From Aquificota bacterium (GTDB lineage Bacteria > Thermosulfidibacterota > Thermosulfidibacteria > Thermosulfidibacterales > B14-G1): 40,895 bases of DNA. The position numbers and the translations under genes were made by a program. Below are positions 28,462 to 37,327 of this stretch, piece after piece (position 1 is the stretch's first letter; each line of letters starts with the position of its first letter). The DNA is taken from positions 1 through 40,895 of the forward strand of contig WFSI01000038.1 of NCBI GenBank assembly GCA_015486105.1. Reading direction: 5' to 3'. The notes under the pieces were generated by a model, which did no database searches, was not told the DNA's origin, and saw nothing but the letters and a program-made list of their open reading frames with translations.

Positions 28462-29673
28462 TCAACCTCTCTTCTCCCATAGCTCTTCAGGGGCGGGGGT
28501 GAGGCTTTCAGCTCCTTCGGAGGTAATCAGGTAGGTGTTCTCCAAACCCACGGCTCCCTCTCCGGGAAAGAGGAATTTAGGTTCCACAGCCACCACCATA
28601 TTCTCCTTGAGTTCCATCTCTAATCCCCGTGCAATAAAGGGATACTCGTCTATTTCTGTCCCCACCCCGTGGCCTATAAAGTTTACCCTGTAGTCCCCAT
28701 AACCCATAAAATGATCCCTGTAAGGAGAACCTTGAGCTATCTTTAGGACCCCGTTGTAAATGTCCAAAGCGTTCTTTCCGGGTTTCAGGTTTTCCCTCAA
28801 ATAGAGATGTATTTCTGTGAGGAACCTATAGGCATCCCCCATCTTTTCTGGGATGGGAGCGATACAGAAGGTCCTGGTCATGTCAGTAAGGTAACCCATA
28901 TGGGTGGCAAAAAAGTCCATGACCACCATCTCTCCAGGCTTGATCTTTTTCCGGCTGGGGCCTGTGGGACTGGAGGGAGAGAGTCCTATCCCATTGAGGG
29001 GGGCATTCATATAGCTGGGAAAAGCCGCTGAATACCCTGAGAGGATGTGGCCCATAAAGCCATCCATTCTGCCGTTCCTCATGGTCTCTCCATCCTCATG
29101 GCCCAGTAGCCTCATCTCCAAAAAGACCTTGGCGGCGAGTTCCAGTTCGGTTATGCCTTCCCTTAAAAATTCTCTGGCTTTGAGATACCCGTGGACTACC
29201 AACTTTCCAGCCTTCCTTAAGGTTTCTATCTCCCAAAGGGTTTTAACGGCCTTGCACTCCCGTATAAGGGGGGAGATGTCTTCCCATTCCCTTTTGTTAA
29301 AGAGTTTGGAGAGCCTTTGTAACCGTGCATAGGGAATAAGGTCCATCTCTGTGGCTGTTTTATCCTCCAAAGATATATGCTGAGAAAGCTCTTTCATGCT
29401 CCTGAAAGGTATTACCTGCCAGGGACTCTCTACCTGGGCCCTGGCAGGGTACTTCTGGATTAAAAGCAGGGGCTCTCCTTTTTGGGGGAGAAACAAAAAA
29501 CCCTCCTGTTTGGTCCCCCCTAAGTAATAGATGTCTGGAGGATGAAATAGAAGGGCGCTTGGGATACCCTTTTCCCCCATAAGACCCTGTAGCCTTGTTA
29601 ATCTTTTTTTCAACTCCTCTGGAGGCACCAGAGGAGTGAGCCGGGTGAGCAGGTCTTTTAAGGTTTCTCTCAT
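28462..29673 (-). CDS. M24 family Xaa-Pro peptidase
   Basis: [69 protein letters not shown]. Confidence 0.88.
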   Translation of the reverse strand: MRETLKDLLTRLTPLVPPEELKKRLTRLQGLMGEKGIPSALLFHPPDIYYLGGTKQEGFLFLPQKGEPLLLIQKYPARAQVESPWQVIPFRSMKELSQHISLEDKTATEMDLIPYARLQRLSKLFNKREWEDISPLIRECKAVKTLWEIETLRKAGKLVVHGYLKAREFLREGITELELAAKVFLEMRLLGHEDGETMRNGRMDGFMGHILSGYSAAFPSYMNAPLNGIGLSPSSPTGPSRKKIKPGEMVVMDFFATHMGYLTDMTRTFCIAPIPEKMGDAYRFLTEIHLYLRENLKPGKNALDIYNGVLKIAQGSPYRDHFMGYGDYRVNFIGHGVGTEIDEYPFIARGLEMELKENMVVAVEPKFLFPGEGAVGLENTYLITSEGAESLTPAPEELWEKRG

Positions 29674-29752
29674 AAGCTTTCCCCCTTAAACTTTATTATT
29701 GGAATCTTGTTTGCTTATTTGTTATAGTTTTTTCGCATGGAGGTGGCAACAG

Positions 29753-31339
29753 ATGGAGCTTCGTGAGGCGGTGGAGCTTTTGGCCAAGGCTTTTAAGACT
29801 TATCAGGTCTATCCCCCAGGTCACGACCTTCGTCAGTCTTTTCTCTTTAGGCTTTACCAGGATCTGTCTTCGTTTTTAAAGAAGGAGGGCCTGGAACTTC
29901 ATATTGAAGAACTCAAAGTGCTCAGTGCCTCTGAGGAGGAGATCTTTGAAGGAGAAAAAAAGGACCCATTTCCCTGGCTCTTTTATAAAAACGGTCTTCG
30001 AGGGGTGACCATATTACCGGGTCTTACGTCTAATGAGCTGGATGCCTTTCTATCATTGGTAGTGGATAAGCCCAGTGATCTTCTTTATTACCTTTTGGAT
30101 GCGGGTTTGCCTCACATCATTTTCGAGGTGGCAGAATACCTTCTTTTGACGAACGAGGAGGAGATACCTGACTCCAAAGAATGGAAGCCTCCCGATGAAC
30201 CTTACACCTTTAACGGTTCAGACTCTTTTTCAATGGAAGTAGGCCTGGGGGGTTCGGATCTTACCCAGGAGGATACGGAGTATCTGGATAAGGCCTTGAA
30301 AGAAGAGGCAGAGAGAAATCATCTCTCTATTTACTTGGATATCATCCTCTCGGTTTTCACTATGGAGGATTACAAAGGGTTGGCTAAGGGGCTCATGAGG
30401 AGTGTAGAGTATTTTGCCATGGAGTCCTTAGGATTGGGGAACCCCTGGGCCGTATTAAAGCTGGTGAGGCATTTGGATGAGCTTAAGGAGGAGGGGGGGC
30501 TGGATCAAGAGAGGGCTTATATTTTAGAGGAGCTTATGGCTTCCTTGGGGTCTCCGGCTGCCCTTGATCTGTTGAAGAAGCATTACTCCTTCTCTTGGGG
30601 AGATACTTTGAAAGAGCTTTTATTTAGACTGGATCCTCCCCATACAGACAAGCTCCTTGAATGGCTTGAGGAAGAGAGACGAGACGAGGTAAAGGGTGCT
30701 TTGTTGGCCCTTCTAAAGATAAAGACAGAGGCCCTCCCTGCCCTTCTGATTTCCCTTTTTATGGAGGCCAAACCCAGGGCAAAGCGGGAAATCATTGATC
30801 TGGCCTGGGATTTTAGAGATCGGGAAGAATCCAGAAGATTGTTAGAGTTGGGTTTAGAGTCAGAGGATGAGAGAATTAGAAGGGCTGCTATGAAGGTGAT
30901 GCTAAGGATAGATCCTTCCACCTTGGATGCCCTTGTGGATAGATTTTTTAGCAGTGGGGAAGCCAACCTGAGGATTCTCCTTTTGGATACCATCAACGAG
31001 CTGGGTGGGGTGCCGTCTCTGGCTCCCATTTTATACCAGGAATTCTCAGAAGGGGATTTTGTAGAGAGGGACTACTTAGAGAAGCGCCTCTTCTTTACGG
31101 CCCTTGCCCTGTCCCATGGAAAGACCTTCAAAAGGGCCTTGGAAGAATTGTTGGCTGCAACCCCTGGATGGAGAATGAGGAAAAAGTGGGAGGAGACGGT
31201 AAAGATAGCGCTGACCGTGGCTGTCGACACGGATAGAATAGGCATGAGCGAGGTGAGGGGCGTGGTGGAGGCCTCTGGAAGCAAAAGGGCCAAAAGGGTG
31301 TGGGATACCCTTGTGGAAGCGAGAGAGGGGATACGGTAA
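29753..31339 (+). CDS. Helical-repeat (HEAT-like) protein with N-terminal YPPGH domain
   Basis: N-terminus AFKTYQVYPPGHDLRQSFLFRLYQDL...LRGVTILPGLTSNELDAFLSLV; C-terminal helical repeats (RREIIDLAWDFRDREESRRLLELGLESEDERIRRAAMKVMLRID). Start set at 29753. Confidence 0.7.
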   Translation: MELREAVELLAKAFKTYQVYPPGHDLRQSFLFRLYQDLSSFLKKEGLELHIEELKVLSASEEEIFEGEKKDPFPWLFYKNGLRGVTILPGLTSNELDAFLSLVVDKPSDLLYYLLDAGLPHIIFEVAEYLLLTNEEEIPDSKEWKPPDEPYTFNGSDSFSMEVGLGGSDLTQEDTEYLDKALKEEAERNHLSIYLDIILSVFTMEDYKGLAKGLMRSVEYFAMESLGLGNPWAVLKLVRHLDELKEEGGLDQERAYILEELMASLGSPAALDLLKKHYSFSWGDTLKELLFRLDPPHTDKLLEWLEEERRDEVKGALLALLKIKTEALPALLISLFMEAKPRAKREIIDLAWDFRDREESRRLLELGLESEDERIRRAAMKVMLRIDPSTLDALVDRFFSSGEANLRILLLDTINELGGVPSLAPILYQEFSEGDFVERDYLEKRLFFTALALSHGKTFKRALEELLAATPGWRMRKKWEETVKIALTVAVDTDRIGMSEVRGVVEASGSKRAKRVWDTLVEAREGIR

Positions 31340-32715
31340 TGGATGATAAAATGGACCAATGCGAGTTTGCCCATGTGCCCATAGTTTTTCTCAAGGTATT
31401 AAAGAACATCCAGGTTTATCCCAAGAAGCATCCCCTCATATCTCAAAGTCTGGACAGGTTTATGGCCTTGATCCAGGAGCACGAGGGCCTCTCCTTGGAG
31501 GTGAACAAAGGTTACCTGTATGTCAACACCGACAGGGTAGAGATTACGGCAGCCAATTATGTATTTATCAGGCTTACTATTCAGACCTTCAATATTATTG
31601 AACTGAGGGAGGTGGAGTTTCTCACGGGATTGGTGGAGAGAGAGCATCTCTATCGCTTTTTCTCAGCTATGGCCAAGGCAAAGAGCTACAATGAACTTTT
31701 GGCTCTTTTAGAGAAAGAAGGGGTAATAGGCGTGATCACAAGGCGCTCCTCAGAATCCTCTGAAGAAGGGGTTAGAGAAAGAGCCAAGAAACTGTATTTC
31801 CATACTATCAAGGTTATCAAGTCCTTTTTCGAAGGCAAAAAGAGGGAAGCATCCTTGATAAAGATGAAGGCGGCCGCCTCTTATTTGACGGATCTTTTGA
31901 GACACTCCGAAGAGGCCCTTATGGGTCTCACTGTCATAAAGAACTACGATGACTATACCTATAACCATTGCCTGAATGTGGCCATTCTATCCCTGGCCTT
32001 GGCTATGAGGACAGGGATGGAGAGGAGGCTCCTTGTGTCCTTGGGAACAGGGGCCTTGGTGCATGATATTGGGAAGGTTAAGATTCCTATAAGCATTATC
32101 AATAAGCCTAACAAACTGACGGATGACGATTGGATGATGGTCAAGCGCCATCCTATAGAGGGATTGTCTATGGTCCTGGACCAATGGGGAATCAGTAGGG
32201 ACATAGCCCATATCCTTCCGGCTATCGTAGAGCACCATCTGGGCATGAACTACTTTGGTTATCCCGAATGGTTGCGTAAGAAGGAGACCTCTATCCTTGC
32301 GGGGATCATACATGTCACCGATTTTTACGATGCCGTGACTACACCAAGGGTTTATAATAAGAGGCCTATGGCTCCTGTAGAGGCCATGCAGTACCTCTTG
32401 GATAACTCAGGGATAAGATTCAACCCCGTGCTGGTAAAACTTTTTCTCAATGTCATGGGCTTCTATCCTGTAGGTTCAGTAGTTAAGCTAAGCACGGGAG
32501 AATGGGCCATGGTGGTGGAAAAGCCCTCCCATTCCTCTTATTTGGATAGGCCCGTTGTGGTTGTGGTGGCCGATGAGAATGGAGACCCTCTGCCTCCCAG
32601 GAAGGTGAGCTTAGAAGACGGCGAAGTAAGAATAGTAGGAGCCTCTTCTCAATCCCCTTGGAACATGGGGCTGGACCCCATGGAAGTGGCCCTCTATTCC
32701 TTTGAGGAGCAATGA
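31339..32715 (+). CDS. HD-GYP domain protein with N-terminal YPxxHP domain
   Basis: NIQVYPKKHPLISQSLDRF N-term; GALVHDIGKVKIPISIINKPNKLTDDDWMMVKRHPIEGLSMVL; divergent VEHHLGMNYFGYP; VTDFYDAVTTPRVYNKRPM. Confidence 0.87.
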   Translation: MDDKMDQCEFAHVPIVFLKVLKNIQVYPKKHPLISQSLDRFMALIQEHEGLSLEVNKGYLYVNTDRVEITAANYVFIRLTIQTFNIIELREVEFLTGLVEREHLYRFFSAMAKAKSYNELLALLEKEGVIGVITRRSSESSEEGVRERAKKLYFHTIKVIKSFFEGKKREASLIKMKAAASYLTDLLRHSEEALMGLTVIKNYDDYTYNHCLNVAILSLALAMRTGMERRLLVSLGTGALVHDIGKVKIPISIINKPNKLTDDDWMMVKRHPIEGLSMVLDQWGISRDIAHILPAIVEHHLGMNYFGYPEWLRKKETSILAGIIHVTDFYDAVTTPRVYNKRPMAPVEAMQYLLDNSGIRFNPVLVKLFLNVMGFYPVGSVVKLSTGEWAMVVEKPSHSSYLDRPVVVVVADENGDPLPPRKVSLEDGEVRIVGASSQSPWNMGLDPMEVALYSFEEQ

Positions 32716-33653
32716 CTCCTTATCACAGGCTTCTTACCCATTGGGATACCCTTCTCAATGTTACCCAGAAGAGATGGGAGCGTTTCATTTCTTTAAGGGA
32801 TGCTCAGGTTAAAGACGAGGTCAGGGTGGGGGAAACAGAGGCAAGGGAGCTTTTTGAGAGGGTCTTTGAGGCCTTAAGGCGAATGTTGGGAGGGCCCGCT
32901 CTTCCCCCCAAGATGGTTTTTTTTCCTGCTATCTCTCGGATGAAGAGAAAGCTCGTATACCTTTCTTTAGGCCTGGCAATGGTGATTGTGGCCCTATTTT
33001 TGGTGGTGGTCTATATGGTAAAAATGAAGACCCTTTCCGTCAATGAGGGATACTACTGTATCCTTCCTATTCTCTTTGTGGCTCCTTTTCCTTGGACTAT
33101 GTATAGGCGTATCCGGGAGTATATGGATCAGGGGTCTTACTATTTAAGCCCGGGGGAGGTGGTTATTTACGATCTGTATAGGAGCCGCTTCCTGTCTTAC
33201 TGTACCCATGAAGTAGCCAGCTATCTGTTGGAGCGTGAGGGTCCCTCTTGGGAGTTTTACAGGGAGGGTTGGGCCAGGGGAGTTCAATATAATGTGACAG
33301 AGGATTTGATGGTAGAAGGTGAAGAGGGAGTGCCCCTTTCTTCCCTTCAACTCATGCTGGGAGAGCTTAGGTTGGCTTTGGAGTGGCTTTCCCGCCAGGG
33401 TAAGAAGGGACTCCCATCCTGGGTGAAAGCCCTGCCTGGTCCCTATTCCCCTTCGTGGTGGAAGGGATTTTTGGGCATAAACAGGGTTCCTACTCCTGAC
33501 GTCGTATCCCGAGCCCTGTCAACGGCTTATTTCCAGGTGTTGGAAGAGAAAGAGGACATAGGGGTGTACAGAGAGTACTTAGAGGGAAAGGTGGATGAAA
33601 GATGGCCCTTTGTGTCGGCAAATCCCCAGGACTGGGAAGAAACTGGCGATTAG
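32712..33653 (+). CDS. Membrane protein of unknown function
   Basis: Two predicted TM stretches (LVYLSLGLAMVIVALFLVVVYMV; YYCILPILFVAPFPWTMY); ATGA overlap with the HD-GYP gene. Confidence 0.65.
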   Translation: MTPYHRLLTHWDTLLNVTQKRWERFISLRDAQVKDEVRVGETEARELFERVFEALRRMLGGPALPPKMVFFPAISRMKRKLVYLSLGLAMVIVALFLVVVYMVKMKTLSVNEGYYCILPILFVAPFPWTMYRRIREYMDQGSYYLSPGEVVIYDLYRSRFLSYCTHEVASYLLEREGPSWEFYREGWARGVQYNVTEDLMVEGEEGVPLSSLQLMLGELRLALEWLSRQGKKGLPSWVKALPGPYSPSWWKGFLGINRVPTPDVVSRALSTAYFQVLEEKEDIGVYREYLEGKVDERWPFVSANPQDWEETGD

Positions 33654-34591
33654 AGCTTGCTCGGTCCCTTCAAGACTTTGAGGGTATAGAAAGGGTTTTT
33701 CATTTTCGGCCTCATGAAAAAGAAAGGATAAAGGAGGTTTGTAGGAGGTATCCTCCTTTCATTACTCCTTTTTTTCTCTCCCTTATGGACCATCGGGATC
33801 CTCAAGATCCTCTTCGCCTTCAGGCAGTTCCCACTGTCTACGAACTCTCTCCAGGCCTGGATGATCCCCTGGCTGAGGAGGCCTTTTCCCCTTTTTCTCA
33901 TGCTGTCCACAGGTACCCCAATCGCCTTCTTGTGGTTTCCACCAACCTCTGTGGAATCCATTGTCGCTACTGTTTCCGGAAGAGGAATTGGAGTAAGCCC
34001 ACCTTCTTTTTCTCCCAATGGAAGAAGCTGGAGGCCTATCTCTATGATCACGGTGAGATAACTGATCTTCTTATTTCTGGGGGAGACCCCTTTCTTATGC
34101 CCGTGGCAGACCTTGAAAGGATCCTGTCTTTGGCTCGCAGGGTTCGGATAAAGGTGATAAGGCTGGGGACCAGGATACCTGTTGTCTTGCCCTTTCGCAT
34201 AGACTGTGCCCTTCTGCGCCTCTTGGAGCCTTATGCCCCTTTGTGGATCTGCCTCCACGTGAACCATCCCCGGGAGCTAACAGATGAACTGGGAGGGGCT
34301 GTAGAGGCCCTCTCCAAGGTAGGGTGCTCTGTGGTCTCCCAAACGGTCCTTCTGAGAGGAATAAATGATCAGGCAGACACTTTGGCTCGGCTTTTCATGG
34401 GCCTTTTGTCCATGGGGGTGAAACCTTACTATCTCTTTCAGTGCGATCCGGCCCCTGGCACTGATCACTTCAGGGTCCCTGTGGAGGAAGGAAGGAGCCT
34501 GATGAAGGCCCTGTGGGGAAGGGTCTCCGGCTTAGCTTACCCCCATTATGCCATGGATCTCCCTGGCGGTGGGGGAAAGGTGCTCCTCTGA
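33602..34591 (+). CDS. KamA family radical SAM aminomutase-like (lysine 2,3-aminomutase/EpmB family)
   Basis: VVSTNLCGIHCRYCFRKRNW, LLISGGDPFLMPVADLERIL, IRLGTRIPVVLPFRI, PLP-Lys-like DLPGGGGKVLL at the very C-terminus. Confidence 0.88.
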   Translation: MALCVGKSPGLGRNWRLELARSLQDFEGIERVFHFRPHEKERIKEVCRRYPPFITPFFLSLMDHRDPQDPLRLQAVPTVYELSPGLDDPLAEEAFSPFSHAVHRYPNRLLVVSTNLCGIHCRYCFRKRNWSKPTFFFSQWKKLEAYLYDHGEITDLLISGGDPFLMPVADLERILSLARRVRIKVIRLGTRIPVVLPFRIDCALLRLLEPYAPLWICLHVNHPRELTDELGGAVEALSKVGCSVVSQTVLLRGINDQADTLARLFMGLLSMGVKPYYLFQCDPAPGTDHFRVPVEEGRSLMKALWGRVSGLAYPHYAMDLPGGGGKVLL

Positions 34592-35331
34592 TGTCTCTTC
34601 GGGTCCGCTTAGACCGGCTTTTGGTGGAGAGGGGGCTGGTAGAGAGCAGGGAAAAGGCCCGCTCTTTGATCATGGCTGGGGAGGTCTGGGTGAAGGGATG
34701 CCGGGTGGACAAAGCGGGTAGGGCCTTTCCCCGGGATGTGGATGTAGAGATTAGGGGTCGAACCTGTCCCTATGTTTCCCGGGGGGGATTGAAGCTGGAA
34801 GGGGCTTTGGAAGCCTTGGGTGTAAAAGTGAAGGACAAAGTGATAGCCGATTTGGGGGCCTCTACAGGGGGCTTTACCCATTGTCTCCTCTCCAAGGGTG
34901 CAAAGAAGGTTTACGCCGTGGATGTGGGCTATGGACAACTCCATTGGAAACTCCGCCATGATCCTCGAGTGGTTACGTTGGAAAGAACCAACGTGAGATA
35001 TCTGGAGCCTTCTGCCCTGGGTGAAACGGTTGACTTAGTGGTGGCCGACCTATCCTTTATTTCCCTTACCCTGGTATTACCCATCATTGCCCGGATCCTG
35101 AAGCCGGGTGGTGAGGCCCTCTTACTGGTAAAGCCCCAGTTTGAGGTGGGCCGTGAGAAGGTGGGTAAGGGTGGAGTAGTTAAAGATGAAAAGGATCGCC
35201 TTGGGGCCATGGATAAGGTGAAGCAAGCTGCCCAGGCGCTGGGCTTTCGGCCTTTGGGTTGGGTGGACTCTCCTGTGCCTGGGGCCAAAAAGGGGAACGT
35301 GGAGATCTTTTTACACCTGAGTCTTCCCTAA
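34591..35331 (+). CDS. tlyA: TlyA family RNA methyltransferase (S4 + FtsJ fold)
   Basis: RLDRLLVERGLVESREKARSLIMAGEVWVKG; YVSRGGLKLEGALEALGVKVKDKVIADLGASTGGFTHCLLSKGAKKVYAVDVGYGQLHWKLR. Confidence 0.93.
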   Translation: MSLRVRLDRLLVERGLVESREKARSLIMAGEVWVKGCRVDKAGRAFPRDVDVEIRGRTCPYVSRGGLKLEGALEALGVKVKDKVIADLGASTGGFTHCLLSKGAKKVYAVDVGYGQLHWKLRHDPRVVTLERTNVRYLEPSALGETVDLVVADLSFISLTLVLPIIARILKPGGEALLLVKPQFEVGREKVGKGGVVKDEKDRLGAMDKVKQAAQALGFRPLGWVDSPVPGAKKGNVEIFLHLSLP

Positions 35332-36180
35332 GAGCTCGGTGAGGATGGCCTCGGTAGCCCTTGACCGGTTGAGGGTATAGAAGTGCAGGGCCTTAATGCC
35401 GTGATTCAACAAGTCCCTGCACTGGTTATAGGCGTGTTGGATTCCCAATCTCCGAACCTCTTCGGGATGGCTGGCCTTTTCCATGGTCTCTATGAGGTTC
35501 CTGGGGATGGTGGCACCGCATAGCTGGGTAAAGCGCATCACCTGCTTCAGGTTGGTGATGGGCATGATGCCGGGGATGATGGGTACCTGGATGCCGATGG
35601 CTCTGGCCCTGTCCACGAAATTATAAAAGTATTTATTGTCAAAAAAAAGCTGGGTCACCACAAAGTCCGCGCCTTTATCTACCTTGAGCTTGAGATACTT
35701 CAGGTCTGCCTCCTTATCGGGATTCTCTATATGCCCCTCAGGGTAACCTGCCACACCTATACAGAAATCCCATTTCTTCCTGATAAACTCTAACAACTGA
35801 AAGGCGTATCGAAAGCCTCCAGCCACGGGTTTGAATTCCCTTTCCCCTTGGGGAGGATCTCCCCTTAGGGCCAGGAGGTTCTCTATGCCCCTTTTCTGAA
35901 GCCAGTCTAAGGTCTGGGCCAGTTCCTCTTTGGTGGCCCCCACACAGGTAAGGTGGGCCACTACGTTTAGACCCTGATCCTTTATCCTTTGGGCCAGCTC
36001 TAAGCTTTTGTCTTTGGTGGTGCCCCCTGCCCCGTAGGTAATGGAGACGAAGCCTGGGTTCCATCTCTTTAGTCTCTCCAAATTCTGGAATAAGGCCTCT
36101 TCCTCTTCCAGGGTTTTTGGGGGAAAAAACTCGAATGATATGACCAAGGGGCTTTTCTGCAGGGTCTCCTTTACAAGCAT
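35311..36180 (-). CDS. metF: Methylenetetrahydrofolate reductase
   Basis: VISFEFFPPKTLEEEEALFQNLERLKRWNPGFVSITYGAGG, HLTCVG, LALRGDPPQG, GADFVVTQLFFDN, IIPGIMPITNLKQ. Confidence 0.94.
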   Translation of the reverse strand: MLVKETLQKSPLVISFEFFPPKTLEEEEALFQNLERLKRWNPGFVSITYGAGGTTKDKSLELAQRIKDQGLNVVAHLTCVGATKEELAQTLDWLQKRGIENLLALRGDPPQGEREFKPVAGGFRYAFQLLEFIRKKWDFCIGVAGYPEGHIENPDKEADLKYLKLKVDKGADFVVTQLFFDNKYFYNFVDRARAIGIQVPIIPGIMPITNLKQVMRFTQLCGATIPRNLIETMEKASHPEEVRRLGIQHAYNQCRDLLNHGIKALHFYTLNRSRATEAILTELLGKTQV

Positions 36181-36234
36181 GGCATCACCATTAATCCAGA
36201 CCCGATTCAACGTCAAGCTTTTAATGGGGGAGAA

Positions 36235-36300
36235 ATGTCAAAGGAGATAGTAAAGCTCATTAAAATAGCAGGGTGGGAAGTTGAAGAGCCTATTGTATAA
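36235..36300 (+). pseudogene. Possible HicA-like toxin N-terminal remnant
   Basis: GGGGGAGAA-ATG then MSKEIVKLIKIAGWEVEEPIV*, resembling HicA N-termini (S.E.IKLI...GW..V...GSH) but truncated before the catalytic Gly-Ser-His region. Confidence 0.35.
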
Positions 36301-36321
36301 ATCACTATGGATTTTTTGAGG

Positions 36322-37200
36322 CTATTGGTTTAAATCATAGGACCAGTAAATCTTAATGCCTTTTTCTTTAGTGTATTTCTCCACGTCTGGGGTGATGGTG
36401 TGGACCACGGCCACAGTGAGGATATGGTCTTCATGAACGCCTTCCAGGGATGAAATGAGTTTCACGTGCTTCATAAATTTATTTACCTCTCTTTTAGAGA
36501 GGCTTGTCTTGGCTTCCCCCAGAATGAGGACCTTCTCACCGTTTCTCTTGCCCCACCCATAGATGTTGATCTGGATGTATCTCTTGCCATCAGGTCCCAG
36601 AATATACTTTCTCAGCAGTCTGTCTTCTATTTGTAGATCCAGATCCCTTTTTAGGAGGATAGGAAGGGCCATGTAACTCTTGTTTTCTAACTCGTACCCC
36701 ACAGCATCGGACATGCTCTCCAGTCTCTTGCGGGTTTCGCTGTGATCCTCTACCAATTTGGTTAGCACTTTTTCAGTTTTTCTTTGGGCCTCTGCGAGTT
36801 GATCTACCCTGGCAGTGAGTTGCTCCAGTCTTTCTTCAGTCCTTTTCTGAGCCTCTGCGAGTTGATCTACCCTGGCAGTGAGTTGCCCCAGTCTCTCTTC
36901 AGTCCTTTTCTGAGCCTCTGCGAGTTGATCTACCCTGGCAGTGAGTTGCCCCAGTCTTTCTTCAGTCCTTTTCTGAGCCTCTGCGAGCTGATCTACCCTG
37001 ATGGTGAGTTGCCCCAGTCTCTCTTCAGTCCTTTTCTGAGCCTCTGCGAGCTGGTTCACTACTTCCTTGAGCTCCAGAAAATCCTCTCGCCTTACAGACT
37101 CTCCCACTACCTTCTGAATGGCCCTCGCCACCTTCAGAAGGGGACCCCTAAGCTCAGGGGGTAGCTCTTCAAAGGCCTCAAGCAATTCCACCTCTAACAA
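36322..37200 (-). CDS. Coiled-coil repeat protein with C-terminal nuclease-like domain (DUF3782-like), TTG start
   Basis: Heptad-rich 21-aa repeats QLAEAQKRTEERLGQLTARVD; C-term KVLILGEAKTSLSKREVNKFMKHVKLISSLEG resembling a PD-(D/E)XK E-x-K core. RBS AAGGAGG before TTG. Confidence 0.72.
   Translation of the reverse strand: MLEVELLEAFEELPPELRGPLLKVARAIQKVVGESVRREDFLELKEVVNQLAEAQKRTEERLGQLTIRVDQLAEAQKRTEERLGQLTARVDQLAEAQKRTEERLGQLTARVDQLAEAQKRTEERLEQLTARVDQLAEAQRKTEKVLTKLVEDHSETRKRLESMSDAVGYELENKSYMALPILLKRDLDLQIEDRLLRKYILGPDGKRYIQINIYGWGKRNGEKVLILGEAKTSLSKREVNKFMKHVKLISSLEGVHEDHILTVAVVHTITPDVEKYTKEKGIKIYWSYDLNQ
36788..37054. repeat. 63-bp in-frame tandem repeat (four units plus partial)
   Basis: GCCTCTGCGAG... 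starts at 36788, 36851, 36914, 36977 and 37040, exact 63-bp spacing with near-identical units. Confidence 0.95.
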
Positions 37201-37285
37201 GTTTGACCTCCTTGCTTAAAACAAGATAACCAAACAGAAGGGCTATGTCCACAGCTCATCTATGACCCTGATAGATTTAACAAGG

Positions 37286-37314
37286 GCGGGATGGCGTTTT
37301 ATAGGCCATCCCGC
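37286..37314. terminator. Strong hairpin, possible terminator of the pilY1-like gene
   Basis: Perfect 10-bp arms GCGGGATGGC-N9-GCCATCCCGC just after the stop at 37328 on the minus strand; lacks a clear U-tract. Confidence 0.45.
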
Positions 37315-37327
37315 TGCTTGTAGTCCC

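Noticed and set aside
33650-34267. 205-aa minus-strand ORF opposite kamA-like gene
   Set aside because: Shadow of radical SAM coding sequence, no plausible RBS context or domain.
36788-37054. Regular repeats considered as a CRISPR array
   Set aside because: No unique spacers; whole 63-bp units repeat and lie in a coding frame.
36784-37164. Plus-strand repetitive ORF (LCELIYPGSELPQSFFSPFLS repeats)
   Set aside because: Merely the antisense of the 63-bp repeat; the minus-strand coiled-coil reading has an RBS and full-length domain structure.
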